53,501 bases of DNA from an uncultured Clostridia bacterium (GTDB taxonomy: Bacteria; Bacillota; Clostridia; Monoglobales; Monoglobaceae): positions 1 to 53,501 of the forward strand of contig CAKSFQ010000017.1 in NCBI GenBank assembly GCA_934454115.1, written 5' to 3'. Position 1 is the stretch's first letter, and every line of letters starts with the position of its first letter. The notes beneath the pieces are model-generated. The model made no database searches. It had not been told where the DNA came from and saw nothing but the letters and a program-made list of their open reading frames with translations. Made by a program: the position numbers and the translations under genes. Shown here in pieces: positions 27,306 through 36,146 of the stretch.

Positions 27306-27362
27306 TGTACGCCACCCCCACAAAATATCACAATTCCATTAAATTCTTTTTCACTATCCTCT

Positions 27363-27391
27363 ATTATAACTGTTCTTTTTCAAAATTGCAA
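27363..27391 (-). promoter_or_regulatory. Promoter of the CdaR/PucR-type regulator
   Basis: On the minus strand: -35 TTGCAA (27391-27386), 17-base spacer, -10 TATAAT (27368-27363), 58 bases before the ATG. Confidence 0.75.
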
Positions 27392-27428
27392 GCCGTTTGT
27401 CGAAAATTTACAAAAAAGACATAAAGCG

Positions 27429-27458
27429 TTGACACCTTCCTCCGGTTGGGTGTATACT
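27429..27458 (+). promoter_or_regulatory. Promoter of apgM
   Basis: -35 TTGACA (27429-27434), 18-base spacer, -10 TATACT (27453-27458). A GAAGGAGG ribosome-binding site ends 9 bases before the ATG at 27500. Confidence 0.75.
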
Positions 27459-27499
27459 AAGGTGACAGTTTTTGAAAATTTTGAAGGAGGTCATCTTCA

Positions 27500-28696
27500 A
27501 TGAAATATGTTGTTGTCCTGATGGACGGCGCCGCCGATACCCCGGTGCCGGAGCTTGGCGGAAAAACACCGCTGGAGGCGGCAAACAAGCCGCATATTGA
27601 CGCACTGGCATCGCACGGCGAACTTGGCATGGTTACCACCGTTCCAAAAAATCTGCCCCCCGGCAGCGACGTTGCCAATTTATCCGTTTTCGGCTACGAT
27701 CCGCAAAAGTATTATACCGGCCGTTCTCCGCTGGAGGCCGTTTCCATGGGGGTGCCGCTTACCTTGACCGACACCACCTTTCGAGCAAACCTGGTTACCC
27801 TCTCAGACGATGCGCGCTATGAGGACAAGATCATGGTGGATTATAGCTCGGATGAAATTTCGACCGAGGAAGCCCATCAGTTAATCAGCGCCTTAAATGA
27901 CGCATTAAAGACGGAGGATTATGAATTTTTCGGCGGTATCAGCTACCGCCATCTTATGGTGTGGCATCATCGTGAAAACGACTTTACACTGACGCCGCCG
28001 CACGACATCTCCGACCGCGTGATCGGAGAATACTTACCAAAGGATAAAACCCTGCTTGGCCTGATGAAAAAAAGTTACGACATCTTAAAGGATCACCCCG
28101 TCAACCAAAAGCGTGTCCAAAAGGGTCAGCGCCCGGCAAATTCACTCTGGATCTGGGGCAACGGCACAAAGCCGAATCTTGATACCTATCAGGCGCGGTT
28201 CGGCATCCGCGGCGCGGTGATTTCCGCCGTGGATCTGGTGAAAGGCATCGGCCGCTGCGCCGATCTTGCGGTGCTTGACATACCGGGTGCAACCGGGACG
28301 GTACATACCAACTTTGACGGCAAGGCAAACGCCGCCATTGACGCATTAAAGAACGGCGCAGACTTTGTCTATGTCCATTTAGAGGGCGCGGACGAGGCCG
28401 GACACCGTCATGAGATCGACAATAAAGTAAAATCCATCGAGCTGATCGATCAAAAAATCGTGGCGCCGCTTTTATCCTATCTGGAAGGCACCGACGAGGA
28501 CTTTCATATGCTTGTCATGCCGGATCATCCAACGCCGCTTGCAATCCGCACTCACACCGCAGATCCGATCCCTTATATCCTGTTTAAAAGTGAGGATAAA
28601 AAATGCGAAAACCGCATTTACAGTGAGGCCTCCGCAAAGGCAACCGGCATTTATCAACCGTTTGGCCATCTGCTGATGGAGACGCTTTTAAAATAG
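27500..28696 (+). CDS. apgM: 2,3-bisphosphoglycerate-independent phosphoglycerate mutase, archaeal type (ApgM-like; possible homoserine kinase)
   Basis: 398 residues, alkaline-phosphatase superfamily. Metal-site motifs are present: LMDGAADTP at the N-terminus, GSDVANLSVFGYDP (Ser nucleophile region), and near the C-terminus VHLEGADEAGHRHE and VMPDHPTPLAIRTHT. The branch with these sequences includes archaeal-type phosphoglycerate mutases and a bacterial subgroup that has been proposed to act as a homoserine kinase in threonine synthesis. The window has no threonine genes to decide between them. It has its own promoter, and purA downstream also has one. Confidence 0.88.
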   Translation: MKYVVVLMDGAADTPVPELGGKTPLEAANKPHIDALASHGELGMVTTVPKNLPPGSDVANLSVFGYDPQKYYTGRSPLEAVSMGVPLTLTDTTFRANLVTLSDDARYEDKIMVDYSSDEISTEEAHQLISALNDALKTEDYEFFGGISYRHLMVWHHRENDFTLTPPHDISDRVIGEYLPKDKTLLGLMKKSYDILKDHPVNQKRVQKGQRPANSLWIWGNGTKPNLDTYQARFGIRGAVISAVDLVKGIGRCADLAVLDIPGATGTVHTNFDGKANAAIDALKNGADFVYVHLEGADEAGHRHEIDNKVKSIELIDQKIVAPLLSYLEGTDEDFHMLVMPDHPTPLAIRTHTADPIPYILFKSEDKKCENRIYSEASAKATGIYQPFGHLLMETLLK

Positions 28697-28731
28697 TCTT
28701 TCATAATTTTTCCTAAAAAGAAAAATACTGC

Positions 28732-28760
28732 TTGCAATTTTTGGCCGCATCTGCTATCAT
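28732..28760 (+). promoter_or_regulatory. Promoter of purA
   Basis: -35 TTGCAA (28732-28737), 17-base spacer, -10 TATCAT (28755-28760), about 50 bases before the purA ATG. Confidence 0.65.
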
Positions 28761-28803
28761 AGAGAGGTATGTAAACTTTGCTGAAGTATTGACATAGAAA
28801 TGA

Positions 28804-30084
<1,281 letters not shown>

Positions 30085-30095
30085 ACCGACCTCAA

Positions 30096-30142
30096 AATTT
30101 TACTTGCCCACAGGTAAAATTCGATTTCTATGCATGTGGGCA
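30096..30142 (+). promoter_or_regulatory. Candidate H-type RNA pseudoknot before the small gene at 30159
   Basis: Stem 1 is AATTTTAC (30096-30103) with GTAAAATT (30114-30121). Its ten-base loop contains TGCCCACA (30105-30112), which is fully complementary to TGTGGGCA (30135-30142). Both stems are 8 bp. Connecting lengths are 1, 1 and 13 bases, workable for an H-type pseudoknot if the end pairs can fray. The second stem ends one base before the AAAGG ribosome-binding site (30144-30148), so folding could control translation. It starts 11 bases after the purA stop. I know of no named riboswitch class with this sequence. Confidence 0.5.
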
Positions 30143-30158
30143 GAAAGGTGATGATACT

Positions 30159-30503
30159 ATGACTGCTGCTACACCGTCTGAAACACCAAAAAAGACCTCC
30201 CGCACAAAAAAAGCGGACAAAACACCGAAGGAGCCGCAGATTTTGACCTATAATGGCAAGCCCTTGGTTCGATCCGGAAACATGATTTACTATGGCAACC
30301 CGGAGGACAAATATGTCGTGACCTTTCGGCTGGAAGAACAAACTCCGCTGGAGGATCTGCAAATTTCCAAACGGGTTATCATTGAGCTGAAAACGAATGA
30401 AGGCAAAAAGTCCAGGCTGATTCGCCAGGCTGAGCGTGACGGATTGTATAAGGCGCTGGACATCGGCATCTTTTGGTTAGAACAAGCCCTGGAAAACGGT
30501 TAA
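30159..30503 (+). CDS. Small basic protein of unknown function downstream of purA
   Basis: 114 residues from the ATG at 30159, with AAAGGTG upstream. The first 30 residues are rich in Lys, Thr and Pro (KKTSRTKKADKTPKEP) and probably unstructured, like nucleic-acid-binding tails. The rest is a compact domain: two or three beta strands (LTYNGKPLVRSGNMIYYGN, DKYVVTFRLEE), a strand IIELKTNE, and a C-terminal helical part (KKSRLIRQAERDGLYKALDIGIFWLEQAL). I do not recognise the family. It shares the purA transcript unless the candidate pseudoknot region hides a promoter, and a strong terminator follows. Confidence 0.75.
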   Translation: MTAATPSETPKKTSRTKKADKTPKEPQILTYNGKPLVRSGNMIYYGNPEDKYVVTFRLEEQTPLEDLQISKRVIIELKTNEGKKSRLIRQAERDGLYKALDIGIFWLEQALENG

Positions 30504-30542
30504 AATGAAAGAGGAGGATGCAGCTGCGTCCCCCAGACAACT

Positions 30543-30577
30543 GACAAAAACCCGCCTGAAAATGGCGGGTTTTTGTC
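30543..30577. terminator. Bidirectional intrinsic terminator after the purA operon
   Basis: A perfect 14-bp stem, GACAAAAACCCGCC (30543-30556) with GGCGGGTTTTTGTC (30564-30577), loop of seven bases. The A and T tracts make it usable on both strands, so it can end both the purA transcript and the converging trmD operon. Confidence 0.9.
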
Positions 30578-30592
30578 GTATATATTAGATTT

Positions 30593-30835
30593 TTAATTGT
30601 TGTCTCCGAAAAGCGGATATTCCTCTTCCAAAGGATAATTGCCATCTTCTTCATGTTCTGTACTGCCGCAGTAAGCAGACGCTGTTCGGAAACTCTTTCG
30701 TTTCCGTGCATGCGGCAATCGCGCGACCCATTACGTCAGTATTCACTGCGCTTTTGCCTTATATTTTACAAAAATTTGCCCTGTTTAAACTCTTCGACCC
30801 TGCGTGCAAAAATGGCCGCTGACTTTGTAAAATCG
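30593..30835 (-). other. Gene-poor stretch with an ORF remnant and a hairpin
   Basis: On the minus strand a short open frame ends at 30593 with an acidic tail (HEEDGNYPLEEEYPLFGDNN then TAA). It has no start codon with a ribosome-binding site and is closed by an in-frame stop near 30730. It looks like the end of a lost gene. The stretch also holds nested inverted repeats: TGCCGCA (30664-30670)/TGCGGCA (30711-30717) around CGGAAAC (30687-30693)/GTTTCCG (30700-30706). I see no intact gene, promoter or tRNA here. Confidence 0.35.
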
Positions 30836-30966
30836 GTGAAAAATTTCATTTCTGCGCTGCCGAGGCGATGACTGCCGACGGCAGTCGTCCATCGCTGACC
30901 GAGGCGAGAGCCGAGACGGCATGGCTAAGCAGGGGACGGCGATCAGATCAAAATGACATTTTTCAC
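30836..30966 (-). repeat. 131-bp dispersed inverted-repeat element, copy B
   Basis: Inverted relative to copy A (12153-12283) and of exactly the same length, with about 92% of positions matching by eye. The terminal repeats are GTGAAAAATTTCATT (30836-30850) and AATGACATTTTTCAC (30952-30966), with one mismatch between the arms. The 17-base palindrome GACTGCCG-N-CGGCAGTC is conserved with a changed central base only (C in A, A/T in B). Similarity extends into the flanking GTGTCAATAAACCC sequence. It lies just beyond the end of the trmD operon, at the place where many Firmicutes have rplS. Confidence 0.8.
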
Positions 30967-30990
30967 AAATAGGGTTTATTGACACGCTCT

Positions 30991-31026
30991 GACGGATCAT
31001 CACGGTTTGTGATGACCCGTCTTTTT
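30991..31026 (+). terminator. Long hairpin with T tract at the 3' end of trmD
   Basis: GACGGATCATCAC (30991-31003) pairs with GTGATGACCCGTC (31009-31021) with a single G-U type mismatch, followed by TTTTTA on the plus strand. On the minus strand, the sense of trmD, no U tract follows, so as a classical terminator it faces the opposite way. It may protect the trmD mRNA 3' end or stop antisense transcripts from the element copy. Confidence 0.55.
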
Positions 31027-31762
31027 ATTTGATATCCTCTTTCAAGCTTTGTACCAGCTGCTTTTCCGCCTCGCTGAGCTTTGCTTTTGCGAGCATACCG
31101 CGGCGTTTTTGAAACGTCGCCTTAATTGACATCTCCCGTTTCCACGCCGCAATATTTTTATGATGGCCGCTGAGCAAAATTTCCGGCACGCTGCGGCCAT
31201 GCCAGACCTCCGGCCTGGTATACTGCGGATATTCCAAAAGCCCGGAAAAATGCGATTCCTCCGAAAAGGCCTCCTCGCTCTTTAACACGCCGGGGATCAG
31301 CCGCGCTGTCGCATCCACCACCGCCATCGCCGCCAGTTCACCGCCGGTCAGTACAAAGTCACCGAGCGATATTTCCATGTCGACCAGTTCATCGAGCACA
31401 CGCTGGTCAACCCCTTCATAATGACCGCAAAGCAGAATGATATGCTTTTCTTTGGCAAGGCGCTTTGCCGTGCTCTGCCGAAACGGTTTGCCCTGCGGCG
31501 ATAAATAAATCGTCTTGGGGCGGTAATCCAGCCCCTCGCACACACTTTTGTGCGCAAGGAAAATCGGCTCCGGCTGCATCACCATGCCCATGCCGCCGCC
31601 ATAGGGATAATCATCGACCTGGCGGTGCTTGTTATAAGCAAAATCCCGAATCTGCACATAGTGAAGATCCAAAATCCCCTTATCCTTCGCACGGCCGATA
31701 ATGCTGTGATCCAAAACCGCCTCAAACATCTCCGGGAACAGTGTCAGTATATCAAAACGCAT
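31025..31762 (-). CDS. trmD: tRNA (guanine-37-N1)-methyltransferase
   Basis: 245 residues, SPOUT superfamily. TrmD methylates G37 next to the anticodon and prevents frameshifting. Diagnostic stretches: FDILTLFPEMFE at the start, DYPYGGGMGMVMQPEPI, the SAM-binding trefoil knot with LSPQGKPF, LLCGHYEGVDQRV and SLGDFVLTGGELAAM, then RLIPGVL. Its ATG overlaps the rimM stop by one base. rplS, which usually follows trmD, is missing; a hairpin and the dispersed repeat take its place. Confidence 0.97.
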   Translation of the reverse strand: MRFDILTLFPEMFEAVLDHSIIGRAKDKGILDLHYVQIRDFAYNKHRQVDDYPYGGGMGMVMQPEPIFLAHKSVCEGLDYRPKTIYLSPQGKPFRQSTAKRLAKEKHIILLCGHYEGVDQRVLDELVDMEISLGDFVLTGGELAAMAVVDATARLIPGVLKSEEAFSEESHFSGLLEYPQYTRPEVWHGRSVPEILLSGHHKNIAAWKREMSIKATFQKRRGMLAKAKLSEAEKQLVQSLKEDIK

Positions 31763-32259
31763 CAGTCGATCAACCCTTTCATGAGTTCCACTAAAATATA
31801 GCCTTCCTCGATATTGACTTCTTTGACCACCTCATCAATAACTGGAATCAAAATCGGCTTTTTTCGGTCGCTTTTGAGCACATAGACGTCATTGCTGCCG
31901 GTATGAATCACCTCTTGAATCGTACCAAGCGCTGCGCCGTCTGCCGTACGCACCGAAAGTCCCTCCAAATCGGCGATATAGTAGGTTCCCTCCGGGAGAG
32001 GGCCGAGCATCTCCCTCTCAATGGTCACGATTTTGTTACGCAGCTGCTCCGCTGCCTCAATATGATCCACGCCGTCAAGCGCTGCAATGACGCAGTTTTT
32101 ATGAATACGGGTGCGGAGGATCTCATACCGGCTGCCGCCGATATAAAGGTAGGAAAGTTCATGGTAAACCTCCGGATCGTCGCACCATGGCTGAATTTTC
32201 ACCTCTCCGCGTATCCCGTGCGTATTCACAACCTTGCCAAGCTCCAGCAAATTATTCAT
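31762..32259 (-). CDS. rimM: 16S rRNA processing/maturation factor RimM
   Basis: 165 residues, two barrel domains. RimM binds S19 and helps mature the head of the 30S subunit. The N-terminal motif GKVVNTHGIRGEVKI and the mid-protein NKIVTIEREMLGPLPEGTYYIADLEGL, followed by GTIQEVIHTGSNDVYVLK and LIPVIDEVV, are standard. It lies between khpA and trmD, overlapping the latter by one base. Confidence 0.95.
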   Translation of the reverse strand: MNNLLELGKVVNTHGIRGEVKIQPWCDDPEVYHELSYLYIGGSRYEILRTRIHKNCVIAALDGVDHIEAAEQLRNKIVTIEREMLGPLPEGTYYIADLEGLSVRTADGAALGTIQEVIHTGSNDVYVLKSDRKKPILIPVIDEVVKEVNIEEGYILVELMKGLID

Positions 32260-32281
32260 TCAAATCGCTCCTTTTCGGCTA

Positions 32282-32324
32282 GAAAGACAAAGGGAATGCG
32301 ATGTTTTCGCATTCCTCTTCTTTA
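32282..32324. other. Hairpin in the khpA-rimM gap
   Basis: On the plus strand GGAATGCG and CGCATTCC form a perfect 8-bp stem with a short T-rich loop in the 76-base gap between khpA and rimM. The minus-strand sense is followed by CTTTGTCTTTC, a poor U tract, so a partial terminator or processing site inside the operon is possible. Confidence 0.4.
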
Positions 32325-32335
32325 GCTACAAATAG

Positions 32336-32563
32336 CTATACAATATCAACGACTACCTTTTTTCCTTTGCTGCCGACTGCCGCTTTCATAACGGTACGGA
32401 TTGCTTTGGCGATACGGCCCTGTTTGCCGATCACCTTTCCCATATCGTCCTCTGCGACATGCAGCTGCAGTACTGTCGCCGTTTCCTTTTCTGTCACAGT
32501 AACTTCTACCGCTTCAGGATGGCTCACCATTGATTTTGCGATAAACTCCAAAAGCTCACGCAT
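32336..32563 (-). CDS. khpA: RNA-binding protein KhpA (KH domain)
   Basis: 75 residues from the ATG at 32563, GGAGGG 7 bases upstream; a TTG start five codons earlier is not needed. A single KH domain with the GxxG loop as GKQG (within MGKVIGKQGRIAKAI). KhpA pairs with KhpB/Jag and binds small and messenger RNAs in Firmicutes, with effects on cell size and division. It sits in its usual place between rpsP and rimM. Confidence 0.94.
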   Translation of the reverse strand: MRELLEFIAKSMVSHPEAVEVTVTEKETATVLQLHVAEDDMGKVIGKQGRIAKAIRTVMKAAVGSKGKKVVVDIV

Positions 32564-32586
32564 TGTTGTTCCCTCCAATCCCGCGA

Positions 32587-32829
32587 TTAGATAATACCTT
32601 TTTCTTTCAAAAGACGTTTTACGGTGTCAGTCGGCTGTGCGCCGTTTGCAATCCACTTCTGAACCTTTTCTGCGTCAAATTCCGAGGTGCTCGGATCGGT
32701 CATCGGGTTATAAGTACCAACCTGCTCGATAAACCGGCCGTCTCTCGGATATCTCGAATCCGCAACAACCACACGGTAAAACGGTGCTTTTTTCGCACCC
32801 ATTCTCTTTAAACGAATTTTAACTGCCAT
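32587..32829 (-). CDS. rpsP: 30S ribosomal protein S16
   Basis: 80 residues from the ATG at 32829 ([19 protein letters not shown]), the canonical start; an ATG two codons earlier is too near the GGAGG. S16 is an early assembly protein of the 30S body. The family signature [21 protein letters not shown] and the ending [28 protein letters not shown] are plain. It lies downstream of ffh and ahead of khpA. Confidence 0.97.
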   Translation of the reverse strand: MAVKIRLKRMGAKKAPFYRVVVADSRYPRDGRFIEQVGTYNPMTDPSTSEFDAEKVQKWIANGAQPTDTVKRLLKEKGII

Positions 32830-32888
32830 TTTCATGTACCTCCAAAAGTAATTCTTAATATTTTATAGGCTCTCGCCCTAATTCTTTT

Positions 32889-34250
32889 CTATTTAAAAAA
32901 TCCGCCCGGCATACCGCCGCCGAGCAAACCGCCGCGGCGTTTCATTTTTTTACCCATCTTGCCGCCGAGTTGTTTCATCATCTTCTGCATCTGCTCAAAC
33001 TGCTTGATTAACGCGTTCACTTCATGCATCCCGGTTCCGCTGCCCTTGGCGATCCGTTCTTTGCGGGACGGCGTCAGCTTGTCGACAAGATCTCTCTCCC
33101 GCGGTGTCATCGCCAGAATAATCGCCTCAATCCGCGCCAGATGCTTATCATCGATATTCACGTTCTTAAGTGCCTTATCATTCATACCGGGAAGCATCTT
33201 CAGCATATCGGAAATCGGCCCCATATTCTTCATCTGTGCCATCTGATCCAAAAAGTCGGTAAAGGTAAACTGCTGCGTACGGAGTTTCCGTTCCAGCTCC
33301 TCTGCCTTTTTCATATCCAGAGCCTGTTCCGCCTTTTCAATCAGGCTGAGCATATCGCCCATTCCCAAAATTCTGGACGCCATCCGATCCGGATGAAACA
33401 CCTCAAGGTCAGTCAGCTTTTCGCCCATACCGCAAAACTTAATCGGCTTTTGCGTCACGGCACGTACTGAAAGCGCCGCACCGCCGCGCGTATCACCGTC
33501 CAGCTTTGTTAAAACAACACCGCTGATGGCAAGGTCGCGGTTGAACGCGTCCGCCACATTCACGGCGTCCTGACCGGTCATGGCGTCTACCACCAAAAGG
33601 ATCTCCGCAGGATCCACGGCGCGGACAATTTCTTTGAGTTCTTCCATCAACGTCTCATCGATATGTAGCCGCCCGGCCGTATCGATAATCAGCACGTCGT
33701 TCGCGTGTGCGATTGCGTGTGCAAGTCCTGCTTTTGCAATGCCGACTGCGTCCCGGCTCCCTTCCATCGCAAAAACAGGAAGCTCCAGCTTGCCGCCGAC
33801 TACCTGCAGCTGCTTGACTGCCGCAGGACGGTAAACATCGCAGGCACAAAGTAGCGGACGCTTACCCTGCTTTTTTAAAAGTCCGCCGAGTTTTGCCGCC
33901 GTTGTCGTCTTACCGGCGCCCTGCAGACCGGCCATCATAATGACCGTAGGGGGCTTTGGTGAGATATTCAGCTTTTGTTCCGTACCGCCCATAAGCGAGA
34001 CCAGCTCTTCATTAACGATCTTGATGACCTGCTGCGCGGGAGTTAAGGATTCCATCACCTCGGCGCCGGAGGCACGCTCCGTCACCTGTTTTATGAAATC
34101 CTTTACCACTTTAAAGTTTACGTCTGCCTCCAGCAGCGCAAGCTTTACTTCACGCATGGCGTCCTTTAAATCTTTTTCACTGACTTTTCCTTTTCCTTTT
34201 AATTTTCGGAATGTGTTCTGTAATTTATCAGTCAAGCTTTCAAACGCCAT
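32889..34250 (-). CDS. ffh: Signal recognition particle protein Ffh (SRP54)
   Basis: 453 residues. GTPase that binds signal sequences on nascent membrane proteins together with SRP RNA and docks with FtsY. The N domain is about 1-90, and the G domain carries GLQGAGKTT (108-116), DTAGR and TKLDGD with the SRP-specific insertion. The methionine-rich M domain (about 300-453) contains GSGTGMHEVNALIKQFEQMQKMMKQ, which binds 4.5S RNA. It follows ylxM by 17 bases, the usual pair. ftsY and the SRP RNA gene are not in this window. Confidence 0.97.
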   Translation of the reverse strand: MAFESLTDKLQNTFRKLKGKGKVSEKDLKDAMREVKLALLEADVNFKVVKDFIKQVTERASGAEVMESLTPAQQVIKIVNEELVSLMGGTEQKLNISPKPPTVIMMAGLQGAGKTTTAAKLGGLLKKQGKRPLLCACDVYRPAAVKQLQVVGGKLELPVFAMEGSRDAVGIAKAGLAHAIAHANDVLIIDTAGRLHIDETLMEELKEIVRAVDPAEILLVVDAMTGQDAVNVADAFNRDLAISGVVLTKLDGDTRGGAALSVRAVTQKPIKFCGMGEKLTDLEVFHPDRMASRILGMGDMLSLIEKAEQALDMKKAEELERKLRTQQFTFTDFLDQMAQMKNMGPISDMLKMLPGMNDKALKNVNIDDKHLARIEAIILAMTPRERDLVDKLTPSRKERIAKGSGTGMHEVNALIKQFEQMQKMMKQLGGKMGKKMKRRGGLLGGGMPGGFFK

Positions 34251-34267
34251 TGCTGCACCTCCGTGAA

Positions 34268-34633
34268 CTATTCCTCGTTGATTTCGCCGATGATGGTAAG
34301 AATCCGATTGATCTTTCGTTTAATATCGTCAGAGAGATACCGCACATTCGGCGATGCCTCCACCTCTGAGATTAAATCGTCAATCTCATGCAGCTTTTCT
34401 TTGATTCCCAAGAAACGCTGCGCCAAACCCAGTCTCTCTTCCACATCAAAAAGAATGTGCTCGGCACGCTTAATATTATCGCGGACGCCCTGACGGGTAA
34501 TCCCCATATGCTCTCCGATTTCAGATAAGGACAAATCCTCATTATAATAAAGATCCACACTCTCTGCCTGGCGGTCTGTCAGCATATTCCGGTAAATTGA
34601 GAATAAAAGCGCGATTTGAACATTCTTTTCCAT
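34268..34633 (-). CDS. ylxM: YlxM/p13-like helix-turn-helix protein (UPF0122)
   Basis: 121 residues from the ATG at 34633; a GTG three codons earlier is less likely. Sigma-70 region 4-like helix-turn-helix: YYNEDLSLSEIGEHMGITRQGVRDNIKRAE. In streptococci the homologue binds SRP and stimulates its GTPase cycle; it may also bind DNA. First gene of the ylxM-ffh-rpsP-khpA-rimM-trmD operon, preceded by a consensus promoter and an 11-bp inverted repeat. Confidence 0.93.
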   Translation of the reverse strand: MEKNVQIALLFSIYRNMLTDRQAESVDLYYNEDLSLSEIGEHMGITRQGVRDNIKRAEHILFDVEERLGLAQRFLGIKEKLHEIDDLISEVEASPNVRYLSDDIKRKINRILTIIGEINEE

Positions 34634-34655
34634 GCTCTCCACTCCGGTTCGGTTT

Positions 34656-34685
34656 GATCTGTAAAGTTTTTACGCTTTACAGATC
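34656..34685. promoter_or_regulatory. Perfect 11-bp inverted repeat at the ylxM transcription start
   Basis: GATCTGTAAAG (34656-34666) and CTTTACAGATC (34675-34685) form a perfect inverted repeat with an eight-base spacer. The upstream arm begins 4 bases after the -10 box, so it overlaps the expected start point. It could be an operator (YlxM itself is a helix-turn-helix protein) or a 5' stem-loop that stabilises the mRNA. Confidence 0.6.
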
Positions 34686-34688
34686 AAT

Positions 34689-34717
34689 ATTATACCGAAA
34701 CACGCGGAATCTGTCAA
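34689..34717 (-). promoter_or_regulatory. Full-consensus promoter of the ylxM-ffh-trmD operon
   Basis: On the minus strand: -35 TTGACA (34717-34712), 17-base spacer, -10 TATAAT (34694-34689). Both boxes match the sigma-A consensus completely. Confidence 0.9.
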
Positions 34718-34764
34718 GCATTTTTTACAAAAAAATACGATATTTTTTAGGAAGATCTCTGATT

Positions 34765-36039
34765 TTATTCTACAAAATCAAACTCAATCCCATACATTCG
34801 CACGGTATCTCCCTCTTGGATTCCGGCCGCTTTCAGCCGGTCGATCACGCCGCTTTTGATCAGCGCACGCTGGAAATACTGCAGCGACTCATAATCGTCA
34901 AAATTGGTTGATCCGACAATTTTCCGCACACGCAGCCCCTCTACTTCGTACGCATCCTCCACACGGCTGACCGTGATGGTATCATCACGGCGCACCAAAT
35001 CCGGGTCATACATCTCGTATTCATCCCCGTCCTCGGTCTTTGGCATTTTAGAGAGCGTCTCCCAGGTGTAATGCAGCGCCTCGGAGATTCCTTTTTTCGT
35101 TGCGGCCGAGATCGGAAATACGCGGTATCCCTCTTTCTCCAGCCGATCGCGAAAGACCGCAAAGTTTTCGTCAAATCCGGGAATATCGCTCTTGTTTGCC
35201 AGTACGATCTGCGGTTTTTCCGCAAGCTTTTCACTGTAAAGCTTAAGTTCGCGGCAGATTGCGTCAAAATCCTCCAGCGGATCGCGCCCCTCTATCCCGG
35301 AAACATCCACGATATGCAAAAGCAGCCGCGTTCGTTCCACATGGCGCAAAAACTCATGGCCGAGGCCGACGCCCTCATGGGCGCCCTCGATAATACCCGG
35401 AATATCCGCAATGACAAAGCCGCAGCCGTCCCCCATATCTACCACGCCCAGGTTCGGCTTCAGGGTGGTAAAGTGATAGTTTGCAATTTTCGGCCGTGCA
35501 TCGCTGACAATGGATAAAAACGTGGATTTTCCCACGTTCGGAAAGCCCAAAAGTCCCACATCCGCAATCAGTTTTAGTTCCAAAGTCACGGTGTATTCCT
35601 CACCCGGCATACCGGCCTTTGCAAACTTCGGCGTTTGCCTGGTTGCCGTTGCAAAATGGGAGTTGCCCCAGCCGCCGCTGCCGCCGCGGGCCGCAACCTT
35701 GCGCTGGCCGTCCTCTTTCATGTCACAAATCACCAGGCCGCTCTCCGCCTCGCGGATTAAAGTGCCGACCGGCACACGCACCTCTAAATCCGCGCCGCAT
35801 TTTCCGTTGCGTTTGGCATCGCGACCGTTGCCGCCGTTTTCGGCCAGGTATTTGCGCTTATAACGAAAATCCATCAGCGTATTGATATTTTTATCCGCCA
35901 CAAAAACGACACTGCCGCCGCGGCCGCCGTCGCCGCCGTCAGGGCCGCCTGCCGCAACATATTTTTCACGGTGAAAGGTCACCGCTCCGTTGCCGCCGTC
36001 GCCACCCTTAATAAATATTTTCGCCAAATCGGAAAACAT
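34765..36039 (-). CDS. obgE: GTPase ObgE/CgtA
   Basis: 424 residues from the ATG at 36039 (MFSDLAKIFIKGGDGG), with GGAGGTGG upstream; longer reading has no support. Obg acts in 50S assembly and stress signalling. The glycine-rich Obg fold is at 1-158, the G domain at about 160-330 (GFPNVGKST at 165-173, DIPGIIEGAHEG, NKSD), and the C-terminal OCT domain (about 350-424) is present, ending in YGIEFDFVE. It lies after rpmA, from which a strong terminator separates it, and no clear promoter was found in the 100 bases between. Confidence 0.97.
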   Translation of the reverse strand: MFSDLAKIFIKGGDGGNGAVTFHREKYVAAGGPDGGDGGRGGSVVFVADKNINTLMDFRYKRKYLAENGGNGRDAKRNGKCGADLEVRVPVGTLIREAESGLVICDMKEDGQRKVAARGGSGGWGNSHFATATRQTPKFAKAGMPGEEYTVTLELKLIADVGLLGFPNVGKSTFLSIVSDARPKIANYHFTTLKPNLGVVDMGDGCGFVIADIPGIIEGAHEGVGLGHEFLRHVERTRLLLHIVDVSGIEGRDPLEDFDAICRELKLYSEKLAEKPQIVLANKSDIPGFDENFAVFRDRLEKEGYRVFPISAATKKGISEALHYTWETLSKMPKTEDGDEYEMYDPDLVRRDDTITVSRVEDAYEVEGLRVRKIVGSTNFDDYESLQYFQRALIKSGVIDRLKAAGIQEGDTVRMYGIEFDFVE

Positions 36040-36146
36040 AGCGCCACCTCCTGTCTTATATTTTGACCAATTTAAGGTTTTTGAAACAGCCTTTGATCCA
36101 AAATCATCCGGTAAACCCGTTTTCATTTCGACTGTTTCCGAACCGA

